From Candidatus Gallipaludibacter merdavium (GTDB lineage Bacteria; Bacteroidota; Bacteroidia; Bacteroidales; Paludibacteraceae), in assembly GCA_017694875.1 (NCBI GenBank), contig JADIMG010000066.1, positions 1-48,699 of the forward strand: 48,699 bases of DNA, given 5' to 3'. The position numbers were made by a program, and so were the translations under genes. Below are positions 7,759-16,013 of this stretch, one piece after another. Below the pieces are notes generated by a model that saw only the letters and a program-made list of their open reading frames with translations, had not been told where the DNA came from and searched no databases. Every line of letters starts with the position of its first letter. Within the stretch, counting starts at the first letter, position 1.

Positions 7759-9129
7759 ATGAAAAGTATGAAAAAAGATGGTATCGTTCTAAATAGAATG
7801 TATGTTGGGGAATACATTTTTAATAATCTCGGTCACGAGATAATCAATATGTATGCAGCTGACAATGGCAAACATTATTTGTATCTGAACGCTACGGGTA
7901 ACTACGAAAAAAAGCATAAGGGACGGATTGATACCATGTTGCTTACAAAATCGCACAAGCAAAATGTGGTGGAGGTTATAAGCATGGCTACTGGGTTGGA
8001 AGATGTTCCTGGAGCCGACCAATCTCTTGGTAGAAATTATAAAGGATTGAACAACGAAATACGAAAAGAGCAAGAAGATTATATCAAGCAGGAGGGGGAG
8101 ATAAAATATGGCGGGATTCCAATTCTCCAAATATTTAATGATGCAGAACAGCAGAGTATCTTTATTACATATAAGGCGAAGAATTTTTACAAACCAAATA
8201 GCCCAGTATTTATAGCTTTTGATAGTAAATGTACCAATAAAGATATACCACATGGTGCACTACTGGTAAAATTAAGCCAACTTAATTGGGCAAAGACCTC
8301 ACTTAAACAATATATCTATCCGGAAACAGCAGATAAGGATTATCAAACAATTATGGATTTGGTAAATAATAGTAATTTATGGGAGAAAAACAATACAAAG
8401 GTTAATGGTCATGCAGATGTTGCAAAACGCGAAATTTCGTTGATTGATATTTGCCATCTACAAAACGATGAAAATTGTTTCTCTGATATGCTTGCATATT
8501 TTATGGAGCAGGAACGTTATAGAGGGTTATGGGAGGAATTTTTCGAAAAGGCGAAATGCTACTCCAACGGTTGTTTACTTGGTATTAAATTGAAGGGAAG
8601 TTATTCAGTCACTCGTGAAAAAGATGCAAAGATAGATGGTGTTGATAGCAAAAAGTGTCCCAATGGTGGCCGCATAGATTTGTTTATTCGTGACCAAGGG
8701 AAAAATATCGTGGTTATTGAAAATAAAATCAAGTCGGATATTAATAGCATCAGTACGGACAAGAATCATAGCAACCAGTTAAGAAGATATTATAATTATG
8801 TTAACTGGCTGATTAAAAAGGAAGGTAATGGCAATGAAATAACTCCTCATTTCTTGATTATGGCACCTAACTATAACATTCCTGATGTGGAAGAAGAGAG
8901 GGATAAAAATCAAGAATTGTTAGTTCCTCAGATGAGCGACATATATAAAATTATTACATACAAAGAGTTGTACGATTTTTTGAGTACCAAGAAAAAAGAA
9001 TTCGAAAACGATGCAAATTTCGTAGCTTTTTATGAGGCAATGCGACGGCATACCTATCCAAATGTAAATGCCTATCTGTATTATGAAATGGAAGAAAAAT
9101 TCATTCGTCGGATAAAAGAATTTTCGTGA
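7759..9129 (+). CDS. PD-(D/E)XK nuclease-superfamily protein
   Basis: 456 residues from the ATG at 7759, which has AGGAGA about 12 bp upstream; ATGs at 7723 and 7768 are alternatives. The C-terminal half has GGRIDLFIRD followed by IVVIENKIKS. This is the D...(E)xK core of the PD-(D/E)XK fold, with Asp307, Glu321 and Lys323, followed by helices rich in Q and Y (NQLRRYYNYV) as in PDDEXK_4-type proteins. An N-terminal domain of about 230 residues (for example IFNNLGHEIINMYAADNG) has no family I recognise. No signal peptide, so cytoplasmic. Such domains are common in defence and mobile-element genes, but some lack activity. It appears co-transcribed with the 57-aa protein. Confidence 0.82.
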   Translation: MKSMKKDGIVLNRMYVGEYIFNNLGHEIINMYAADNGKHYLYLNATGNYEKKHKGRIDTMLLTKSHKQNVVEVISMATGLEDVPGADQSLGRNYKGLNNEIRKEQEDYIKQEGEIKYGGIPILQIFNDAEQQSIFITYKAKNFYKPNSPVFIAFDSKCTNKDIPHGALLVKLSQLNWAKTSLKQYIYPETADKDYQTIMDLVNNSNLWEKNNTKVNGHADVAKREISLIDICHLQNDENCFSDMLAYFMEQERYRGLWEEFFEKAKCYSNGCLLGIKLKGSYSVTREKDAKIDGVDSKKCPNGGRIDLFIRDQGKNIVVIENKIKSDINSISTDKNHSNQLRRYYNYVNWLIKKEGNGNEITPHFLIMAPNYNIPDVEEERDKNQELLVPQMSDIYKIITYKELYDFLSTKKKEFENDANFVAFYEAMRRHTYPNVNAYLYYEMEEKFIRRIKEFS

Positions 9130-9241
9130 TAAAAATCAAGGAACGCTTTGTACAAGCGTCTAGCAATAAAAAAACAAAATAAATTATTATTAACCAATCT
9201 GCTTTGCTTTGTGGTGAGGCGGATAATAAAGTAAAAAGGAT

Positions 9242-10891
9242 ATGGGCTTAACTTTATCAGAAGACAAGAAAAGGCTGCTACACTGTTCAGATTATAATTG
9301 TGTTATTCCCAATGGGGTGGTGTCTATAGGGGGGTCATTTTATAAGGAAGAAACGGAAACTTACACAGAGAATCATGGTAGAAATGGAAAGGAAACAAAA
9401 ACTCGCACTAAACGGGTTAAAGTGCTTCAATCTGTAGTAATTCCTCCAACGGTAAGGTATGTTAGGAATTGGGTTTTTGATGAATGCGCCGGTTTAAAGG
9501 CAATAGCATTTCCAGATAGTGTGTTGTCAATTGGCTATGGAGTTTTTAGGAGGTGTTCTAATTTGATGGGTATCCGTATGCCTAAAAATATTTTGCAGTT
9601 AGGTAATATGGTCCTGTATGATACAGCCTTGTATAAAAATGAAGCTAATTGGAAAGATGGAGTGCTTTATATAGGAACAAATTTGGTCGCATCGAGAAAA
9701 GATATTACAAATTGCAAAATCATAGAAGGTACACGCGTGATTGCGTCTGAAGCATTCTATTCTTTTCCTCCTTTTAATGGCTGGCGTTGGTATCCTCCTT
9801 TTTGTAGCAACTCTGGTGGTAATTCTGCTTTAGCCTCAGTATCTATTCCAGATAGTGTTGTTAATATTGGATACAATGCATTTGCAGGTACGGCGCTTTA
9901 TAAGGATGATTCCAAATGGAAAGATAATGTTTTGTATATAGACCATTGCTTGATTGATGTCAAGCAGGAACTGCTTGTTGGGGACTATCAAATAGAAGAG
10001 GGTACTCGTGTCATAGCAGAAGGAGCTTTTGAGGAAAGTTATGCACTTATGAGTGTCACTTTGCCTGATAGTTTGTTATCTATTGGTTCTTATGCTTTTT
10101 TGCAATGTGTAGTTCTTTCTTCTGTCGAAGTGCCTTTTGGCGTCTTTTATATTGGACAGGGGGCTTTTTCTAAATGTTCCTCGTTGGCATCCGTGACGTT
10201 ACCTAGCTCGCTGGAATATATGTTATCTGATGTGTTTAATGAGTGTAGTTCTTTGAGCGAAATTAAGGTTTATGCAGTGAAGCCTCCAGTAGTGGATACT
10301 ACATTGGGGAGTAATTTAGATAAATCCATTCCTGTCTATGTACCAGAGGAATCCATTGATGCTTATAAGGCGGCTGATGGTTGGTGTGAGTTTACGAATT
10401 TCCAGCCTTTAAAAGACAAGGAAAAGAAAAAAACGGCATCCGTCAAAGAAGAAAAGGTGGAAGTAACAACCAAACCAACAGCTTCTAAAACAGCGAAAGC
10501 AGAACCAAAAGCGGAAAAACCAGCACCTCAGGTTGTTGAGAAACCGGAAACTGTTGCTTCAGAAACTCCAAAAGCAGAGCCGAAACATGAAAAACCGACT
10601 GCTTCTGTAGTTGAAGAACCTAAAACGGCGGCGGCATCTGCAACTTCCCCAGCCAAACCCAATTTATCAGACGTGAAGAAATCGGCAGAAACAAAGGATT
10701 ATCTCATTACACAAGGCAACGATGGTAGCATTATGGTATATCGCAAGAACGGAAACGAATGGGAGGAATCGGACAATGCTAAAGGCGCTTTGCGAGAATT
10801 GGCTGCCCAAGTATCGTTTGATTATGACAAATCCTGGACTACCCGACAGTTTGGTGCAAAATTGATTGATTTTGTCAATAAGCTCTCGTAA
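9242..10891 (+). CDS. Cytoplasmic BspA-type leucine-rich-repeat protein
   Basis: 549 residues. About 30-385 are LRR_5/BspA-type repeats (SVSIPDSVVNIGYNAFAG, SVTLPDSLLSIGSYAFLQ), ending with the cap-like PVYVPEESIDAYKAADGW. A low-complexity Lys/Glu/Pro/Ala linker (about 390-475) leads to a C-terminal domain (479-549) homologous to the N-terminus of the next gene's product. BspA-like proteins are usually secreted or surface-bound. This one begins MGLTLSEDKKRLLHCSD with no signal peptide, so it should stay in the cytoplasm. There it could meet the cytoplasmic part of the OmpA protein through the shared domain. Likely a recognition or scaffold protein (inference). Confidence 0.85.
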   Translation: MGLTLSEDKKRLLHCSDYNCVIPNGVVSIGGSFYKEETETYTENHGRNGKETKTRTKRVKVLQSVVIPPTVRYVRNWVFDECAGLKAIAFPDSVLSIGYGVFRRCSNLMGIRMPKNILQLGNMVLYDTALYKNEANWKDGVLYIGTNLVASRKDITNCKIIEGTRVIASEAFYSFPPFNGWRWYPPFCSNSGGNSALASVSIPDSVVNIGYNAFAGTALYKDDSKWKDNVLYIDHCLIDVKQELLVGDYQIEEGTRVIAEGAFEESYALMSVTLPDSLLSIGSYAFLQCVVLSSVEVPFGVFYIGQGAFSKCSSLASVTLPSSLEYMLSDVFNECSSLSEIKVYAVKPPVVDTTLGSNLDKSIPVYVPEESIDAYKAADGWCEFTNFQPLKDKEKKKTASVKEEKVEVTTKPTASKTAKAEPKAEKPAPQVVEKPETVASETPKAEPKHEKPTASVVEEPKTAAASATSPAKPNLSDVKKSAETKDYLITQGNDGSIMVYRKNGNEWEESDNAKGALRELAAQVSFDYDKSWTTRQFGAKLIDFVNKLS

Positions 10892-10972
10892 TAAGAATGG
10901 AAGATATAGAAAGTACAGCCTTCAAGACACATTGATAAATAGGATTAGTCATTCATATTAAAAGTTTTTTCT

Positions 10973-12220
10973 ATGATAAAGAAATCGGCAAATTTTGAAA
11001 ACTACATCATAGAGCAAGAGGACAGCGGCTCTATTTTGGTATATGACACCTCAAGTGGAAGCAAACAACCAATAAACAATGCCAAAGGTGCATTGCGTGA
11101 ACTTTCGGAAAAAGCCGGTTTCACGTATGACGAAGATTGGAACACAAGACAGTTTGGGGCAAAATTGATTGACTACTTGAACAGTAATGCGAAGCAATCA
11201 GTTGTATCTGCTCCTGCAGCAAAACCAGATGCGATTCCACAATCTGAGGCGAAACCGGCTCCTGAAAGCAAGCCAGAACCAGAGCTGAAAGTGGAGGGCA
11301 CAGATGCCGAATTGGCTAATGCCAAGATTCGTGTATATGGAAAGGCCCAAAACCGTACGGCTTTAGGTATTATGCATGCCTATCTGACCATGTATCCCCA
11401 TGCCACTTTGGAAGACATGAAAAAGGCATTTCCCGATTCATTGAATCCGGATAGTGGTGTGAAAATCAACTTTGTAGATTTGAAGGAGATAAAATCGGTA
11501 CAGAGCGAAGATTGGAACGGATTTTTTACGGATGAAGAGTGTCTGCTTCATTTGCAGGATGGACGTAAGGTGGCTGTTGTCTCTATGTGGACCAAGCCAA
11601 GCTTTGAACGATTGGTCAACTGGGCAAAGCAATATGGTATTGTCGTTGCCAAGTTTGAGGCTGCAGACAAGGGTGGCAAGAAAGGTGGCTATCGACTGGA
11701 GTACCTTAATGGGTACGTGCCGCCAGTGCCGGAAGAAAAGTCAAAAAGCAAATTATGGGTGATTATTCTGGTTCTGGTTATAGTGGTAGCTGCATTGCTG
11801 GGCTGGCTCTTTATGCGTCCAAAGCAAGTGCAAGTGGTGGAAAAGGTAGTAGTGGATACCGTTTATGTTCAGCAGATTGCTGAAATTGAAGCGAATTTTA
11901 ATGCGGCTCAATTTGAACAGGGTAAAGCGGAGTTAAACCAGGATGCCAAGTTTGTGTTGCACGATTTGGCAAAAGTGCTGAATCAGAATCCGCAGTTGCG
12001 TTTGCGCATCGAAGGACATACATCTGCGGAAGGTAATGCAGATCTGAATATGAAATTGAGTGAAGAACGTGCACAAGCAGCCGTTGACTTCCTGGTGGGT
12101 TATGAAGGTGTAGATGCCAATCGTTTGGAAGCAGTGGGTTGCGGTTCCAACAAACTCAAAAATGCAGATGACCCGATGTCGTCGGAAAATCGTCGTACGG
12201 AATTTATTGTTATCAAATAA
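10973..12220 (+). CDS. One-TM protein with cytoplasmic N-terminus and periplasmic OmpA domain
   Basis: 415 residues. Residues 2-70 are homologous to the C-terminus of the LRR protein (shared NAKGALREL and TRQFGAKLID). A Pro/Ala/Glu-rich linker (75-110) leads to an unassigned domain at about 112-250 (RVYGKAQNRTALGIMHAYL...). One TM helix follows at 261-281, then a short coiled stretch and an OmpA_C-like peptidoglycan-binding domain at about 308-415 (IEGHTSAEGNADLN, SEERAQAAV, ENRRTEFIV). With no cleavable signal, it would be anchored in the inner membrane, N-in, with OmpA gripping the wall. This joins cytoplasm to peptidoglycan, as in MotB or ZorB, but no MotA/ZorA partner is nearby. Confidence 0.85.
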   Translation: MIKKSANFENYIIEQEDSGSILVYDTSSGSKQPINNAKGALRELSEKAGFTYDEDWNTRQFGAKLIDYLNSNAKQSVVSAPAAKPDAIPQSEAKPAPESKPEPELKVEGTDAELANAKIRVYGKAQNRTALGIMHAYLTMYPHATLEDMKKAFPDSLNPDSGVKINFVDLKEIKSVQSEDWNGFFTDEECLLHLQDGRKVAVVSMWTKPSFERLVNWAKQYGIVVAKFEAADKGGKKGGYRLEYLNGYVPPVPEEKSKSKLWVIILVLVIVVAALLGWLFMRPKQVQVVEKVVVDTVYVQQIAEIEANFNAAQFEQGKAELNQDAKFVLHDLAKVLNQNPQLRLRIEGHTSAEGNADLNMKLSEERAQAAVDFLVGYEGVDANRLEAVGCGSNKLKNADDPMSSENRRTEFIVIK

Positions 12221-12232
12221 ACACAATACATT

Positions 12233-12598
12233 ATGGGATTACTTAATAACATTAAGGACCACTTTACGAATGCAGAATTCAGTGTGGCCCCCAACAAAAA
12301 ACTGAAAACAATTTGTGCCGACTTTAAAGAGGCATTTGGATGTACATTGGCTGTTTATAAAGGCGTAAAACTGGCAGATCCGGAAATGACCATCAAGCAG
12401 CTCAATGATAAAACTTCCAAAGCAGTAAATACCCGTAGCAGTGAGGAGTTGAAAATAAAAGCTTCCATGAAAGTGGGTGAAGTGGAAAAACTGTTTGATT
12501 CTGTTTATGGACTTACAGTGCAAATCAAAGACCCGGCAGGAAAGTCGTGTGTAGATAACAATCTTACCATTGGCCAAGCTGCCCGTGGCGAAAAATAG
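12233..12598 (+). CDS. Small conserved protein, paralogue A
   Basis: 121 residues starting 12 bp after the OmpA-domain gene. It is a paralogue of the next gene: both have FKE-x-FG-x-TL-x-VYK near residue 30 and KVG-xx-EK...YG-xx-VQ near residue 80. It differs by an N-terminal extension (MGLLNNIKDHFTNAEFSVAP). The predicted fold mixes alpha and beta and is soluble, with no signal peptide. I recall similar small proteins as hypothetical in Bacteroides, sometimes under the uninformative name viral A-type inclusion protein. Function unknown. The pairing may mean a hetero-oligomer. Confidence 0.8.
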   Translation: MGLLNNIKDHFTNAEFSVAPNKKLKTICADFKEAFGCTLAVYKGVKLADPEMTIKQLNDKTSKAVNTRSSEELKIKASMKVGEVEKLFDSVYGLTVQIKDPAGKSCVDNNLTIGQAARGEK

Positions 12599-12660
12599 GA
12601 GAATGGAGGCAGCCGAAAATCCTCGAAGAGTAGGCATGTAATTTTAAATTATTATTTATT

Positions 12661-12975
12661 ATGGCAGAATTTAAATTGGATGGCCGCATGAAGGTCAAAA
12701 CCTTGAAGGAAAAGTTCAAAGAATGCTTCGGCTCTACTTTGCGTGTATATAAAAGTGCTTCTTGTAAAGGTGCATTTGCTGACGATGATGCAACTTTGGC
12801 ATCAATCCGTGCAGAAGGAGCAAAGGGTGGTGAATTGGTTGTAAAAGGCAATATCAAAGTGGGCAACTTTGAAAAGAAAGTAGCTGAATTGTATGGAATC
12901 GGTGTGCAAGTGGCAAATGCCGATGACAGCAAGCTGGCAGACAATGAAATCACTATTTCTGCAGCAGGAAAATAA
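12661..12975 (+). CDS. Small conserved protein, paralogue B
   Basis: 104 residues, homologous along its whole length to the preceding gene (FKECFGSTLRVYK; KVGNFEKKVAELYG). It keeps a clear D-D-D-ATLASI segment at about residues 41-50 and ends DNEITISAAGK, which corresponds to DNNLTIGQAARGEK in paralogue A. No signal peptide or TM. The two genes are 62 bp apart on the same strand. The duplication followed by divergence suggests two non-identical subunits. Function unknown. Confidence 0.8.
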   Translation: MAEFKLDGRMKVKTLKEKFKECFGSTLRVYKSASCKGAFADDDATLASIRAEGAKGGELVVKGNIKVGNFEKKVAELYGIGVQVANADDSKLADNEITISAAGK

Positions 12976-13084
12976 GCTTGCATACAGAAATTCTTTATTT
13001 TTACTATCAAACCCAATTCGGTCATTGAATTTGAAAAATGTACTTGCATTCCAATGACCGATTGGGTCTAAAAACACTCAATAT

Positions 13085-13327
13085 ATGAGTAAGGAATATT
13101 ATAAGAAAAAAATCATCGATTTGCGTGCTGATTTAGCCAAGGAGAAGGAAGCCAAGAAAAGAGACAATGCGTCTTATGCGGATTTGATTAAAAGAGCATC
13201 TTCTCCATCCTCGAAAGCGTCCTATAGGAAATCAAAGATTGATAAGGCAGCAGCACATGACAGAAGAATCGAATACATTAAAGGGCAAATAGAGAGCGCA
13301 AAAGAGTCGCTTAAACGGGAAAAATAA
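13085..13327 (+). CDS. Small charged coiled-coil protein
   Basis: 80 residues, nearly all helical and charged (DLRADLAKEKEAKKRDN, EYIKGQIESAKESLKREK), with a Ser-rich hinge in the middle (SSPSSKASYR). Soluble, no signal. It lies between paralogue B and the KAP NTPase in the same direction. The hinge flanked by two helices could form a helical hairpin. Function unknown; possibly an adaptor for the KAP NTPase. Confidence 0.7.
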   Translation: MSKEYYKKKIIDLRADLAKEKEAKKRDNASYADLIKRASSPSSKASYRKSKIDKAAAHDRRIEYIKGQIESAKESLKREK

Positions 13328-13406
13328 ATAATTCAAAGAAAGCAGCATGGGTATATACTTGTGCTGCATTTCTGTTTGTAGAATGGATATATAGCATAGC
13401 AAGAAA

Positions 13407-15164
13407 ATGAAATCAAGTATCATAGATGTGCCGCGTACGCATACGCAAGATGATTTGTTTGGAATAGAGGTTTACCAGCAAGCACTTATTGATTATGTAA
13501 AACTGACTGATACTCCAATTACGATAGCATTGCAAGGGGAATGGGGAAGCGGTAAAACTTCGTTGATGAATCTGCTTCGCTGGAATCTGTGTGATGTGGA
13601 AGGTGCGGAATTTTATCCTATATGGATTAATACCTGGCAATATTCATTGTTGAAATCACCTGGTCAGACTATTGTCAACATACTCGAGGGTATCATCAAT
13701 CAGATTGGTAATCTGAATCCGAATGCCAACAAATGGGAAGAAAGCAAGAAGAAAATAGGCGGTATATTCAGGAAAATGGCAACGATAGGAACAAAGGTTG
13801 TCGCCAACCAAGTGGGTATAGATGGTTCACTGGTGGATGATATATTTGCAGAGAGTGGTGATGTCCCAGAGTCGGATATAGCAGCATTGAAAGCGGAGAT
13901 TACAAAGCTGATTGCTGACTCACTGGCACATAATCCCCATAAGAAAGGCTTTATTTTCTACATTGACGACCTTGATCGGATTGACCCTCCAATGGCGGTA
14001 GAGATATTGGAATTGTTGAAAAATATATTTGATATAGAAAATTGTATATTCATTCTTGCTATTGATTATGATGTGGTAATCAAGGGATTGAAACCTAAAT
14101 TTGGAGAATTGACAGAAAAGAATGAGCGTGAATTCAGATCATTCTTCGATAAGATTATTCAATTGCCTTTCTCCATGCCCGTTGCCTCCTACAAAGTGGA
14201 TACATTTTTGGTAAATGCACTCGAGCAGATTGATTTCTTTACACCCAAAGAAATGGGAGATGCAACCTTGGCCGAAAATCTATCGGAGATTTCCAGATTG
14301 TCGGTAGGGACTAATCCAAGATCTTTGAAACGCCTTACCAATACGCTTTCGCTTATATCGTTGATTAACAAACGAATGCAGGCAGAGGAGTCGGACAATA
14401 CCAACAAATTGATAAATTTTGCTTTGGTTTGTATGCAGATTGCTTATCCATATATCTATAACCAGCTTACAGAAGAACCGGATTTTAAAGCATGGAATGA
14501 GAAAGTTGCATCCAAGTTAAAGTTGCGTCCTTTAACTCCAGTGGAGGAAGAAAGTTTGAATGCAACAGGTGAGTTTGATGAACCTTGGGAGAAGGTGGTT
14601 TTCAGAATGTGTCAGAAGGAAACGTTTTTGAGCAATAGGGCATTTCAGGTTTCTGCTCTTCTCAACAAAATATCTGAAATTATAGGCGATGATGCAAGAT
14701 TGGGAGAAGTGGTGGAAGCAACATTGGAATTGTCGGCAGTTACTAACTTGAAAGCTTTCGATACGCCCAAGAAGATAACCAAATTTAATCGTGATAATTC
14801 CAATTATCGTTTCAATGATGTTGTATATACCAAGAAAACAGACCTGGTTTATAGTGTCATTCGTTATTATATACAGCAAAAACCTCAAGCTTCGTTTGAA
14901 CAGCTGAAAGAGGATTTTCGCTTCCAGAAAAACATGGATGCCTATTTCATGCTCTATGAAGACTATGAACAGGAATTAAAGGAGAAAGGTGTAGTGAACT
15001 TTTTCAGAGTACGTTCTCAAGATGATTGTTTTGAACTGGCAGATAAGACGGTATTTGTGGTAGCTAAAAACTGGCCGACTACCGTACAGGGTAAGCCAGG
15101 TGCTTTCATGAAGTTTATAGACGTTGTACAGAAAAATCTTGGTTATAAGATTGCCAGCTGCTAA
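13407..15164 (+). CDS. KAP-family P-loop NTPase
   Basis: 585 residues. Walker A is GEWGSGKT at 44-51 and Walker B is in FIFYIDDLDRIDPP near residue 187, both typical of the KAP family. The sensor-like segment is NPRSLKRLTNTLSLI. Unlike the classic KAP proteins there is no evident TM pair inserted in the NTPase domain. A C-terminal 250 residues are helical and unassigned. KAP NTPases are named for eukaryotic Kidins220/ARMS and phage-exclusion PifA, act at membranes and occur often in accessory or defence loci. That makes this the best single hint that the cluster is a conflict or membrane-stress system. It ends 16 bp before the barrel gene. Confidence 0.9.
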   Translation: MKSSIIDVPRTHTQDDLFGIEVYQQALIDYVKLTDTPITIALQGEWGSGKTSLMNLLRWNLCDVEGAEFYPIWINTWQYSLLKSPGQTIVNILEGIINQIGNLNPNANKWEESKKKIGGIFRKMATIGTKVVANQVGIDGSLVDDIFAESGDVPESDIAALKAEITKLIADSLAHNPHKKGFIFYIDDLDRIDPPMAVEILELLKNIFDIENCIFILAIDYDVVIKGLKPKFGELTEKNEREFRSFFDKIIQLPFSMPVASYKVDTFLVNALEQIDFFTPKEMGDATLAENLSEISRLSVGTNPRSLKRLTNTLSLISLINKRMQAEESDNTNKLINFALVCMQIAYPYIYNQLTEEPDFKAWNEKVASKLKLRPLTPVEEESLNATGEFDEPWEKVVFRMCQKETFLSNRAFQVSALLNKISEIIGDDARLGEVVEATLELSAVTNLKAFDTPKKITKFNRDNSNYRFNDVVYTKKTDLVYSVIRYYIQQKPQASFEQLKEDFRFQKNMDAYFMLYEDYEQELKEKGVVNFFRVRSQDDCFELADKTVFVVAKNWPTTVQGKPGAFMKFIDVVQKNLGYKIASC

Positions 15165-15180
15165 CCTGTCTCTGTTTCAA

Positions 15181-15936
15181 ATGAGAATTTTGAATATTGT
15201 ATTTTTACTGTCTCTTTGTGGGCTGCTAAATGTTAAAGCCCAGGAAGAGACAGTTGTAATCTCCAGTCGTGCCGGAAGGTCCACTGGAGTAGACGTAATG
15301 CCATTTCGTTCTTTGCAACTTGAGTCGCGTATTGAATATGATCATGGTGAATGTGAACAAGTATTGTTGCCAGGAATGATGTTACGTTATGGTATCACAA
15401 AATTGGCCGAAATCTGGGTGGAATACACAGGCTTTTATGGCAATGAAAGTGATGTGTTTGCCTATCAGGTAAATCCGCTGATGGTCGGCACAAAAGTAAG
15501 GATTGCTAATCCGCATGGGTGGATACCCGAAACAAGTTTACAGACAGCTATGTCAATTCCGCTTGTGCAGGGTGAGGAGCATGTGTGTCTGGCTCCTTCC
15601 ATACTCCTGCTTTTTGACAATAAACTATTGTCTTGGCTGAACATCGGATATAATGTCGGCATGGAATGGAACGGAACGAGCATTCATCCAATTACGAATG
15701 TCTCGTTTTGTTTTGACGTGAATTTGTCTGAACGTGTTGGCTTTTTTTGTGAAAACTATAATGCTTTTCAGGCTACAGACAGTTCTCCAATGTCGCTAAC
15801 TGACTGTCAGTTGGGGGCTGGTGTCAATTTTTTCCCACATCCCAATGTGCAAATCGATGTGTATGGTTCGTGTAATGTCATCAAGACAGATTTCCATATT
15901 TTGGCAGGAGTGGGGCTTTCATGGTTAATACATTAA
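15181..15936 (+). CDS. Outer-membrane beta-barrel protein
   Basis: 251 residues from the ATG at 15181; an upstream in-frame TTG/ATG overlapping the KAP gene is not needed. A signal peptide (MRILNIVFLLSLCGLLNVKA) is followed by alternating amphipathic strands, for example LQLESRIEYDHG, LMVGTKVRIANP and VQIDVYGSCN, ending WLIH. This resembles the transporter/MetA-type barrel family of Bacteroidota, but I cannot fix the family. It is the only outer-membrane protein in the run, and lies between the KAP NTPase and the second channel. It could link the system to the outer membrane. Confidence 0.8.
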   Translation: MRILNIVFLLSLCGLLNVKAQEETVVISSRAGRSTGVDVMPFRSLQLESRIEYDHGECEQVLLPGMMLRYGITKLAEIWVEYTGFYGNESDVFAYQVNPLMVGTKVRIANPHGWIPETSLQTAMSIPLVQGEEHVCLAPSILLLFDNKLLSWLNIGYNVGMEWNGTSIHPITNVSFCFDVNLSERVGFFCENYNAFQATDSSPMSLTDCQLGAGVNFFPHPNVQIDVYGSCNVIKTDFHILAGVGLSWLIH

Positions 15937-16013
15937 ACAATAAGATTTTAAATAGCATATATTTATTGTGTATAAAAAGAATAATTAAAAACAGGCAATA
16001 AGAAAACAGGAAA

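Noticed and set aside
9143-9159. Small hairpin ACGCTT/AAGCGT between the nuclease and LRR genes
   Set aside because: Stem of 6 bp without a T-run on the plus strand, too weak to call a terminator.
10973-12220. Zorya defence system
   Set aside because: The OmpA-domain protein resembles ZorB in topology, but no MotA-like ZorA and no ZorC/ZorD helicase parts are present.
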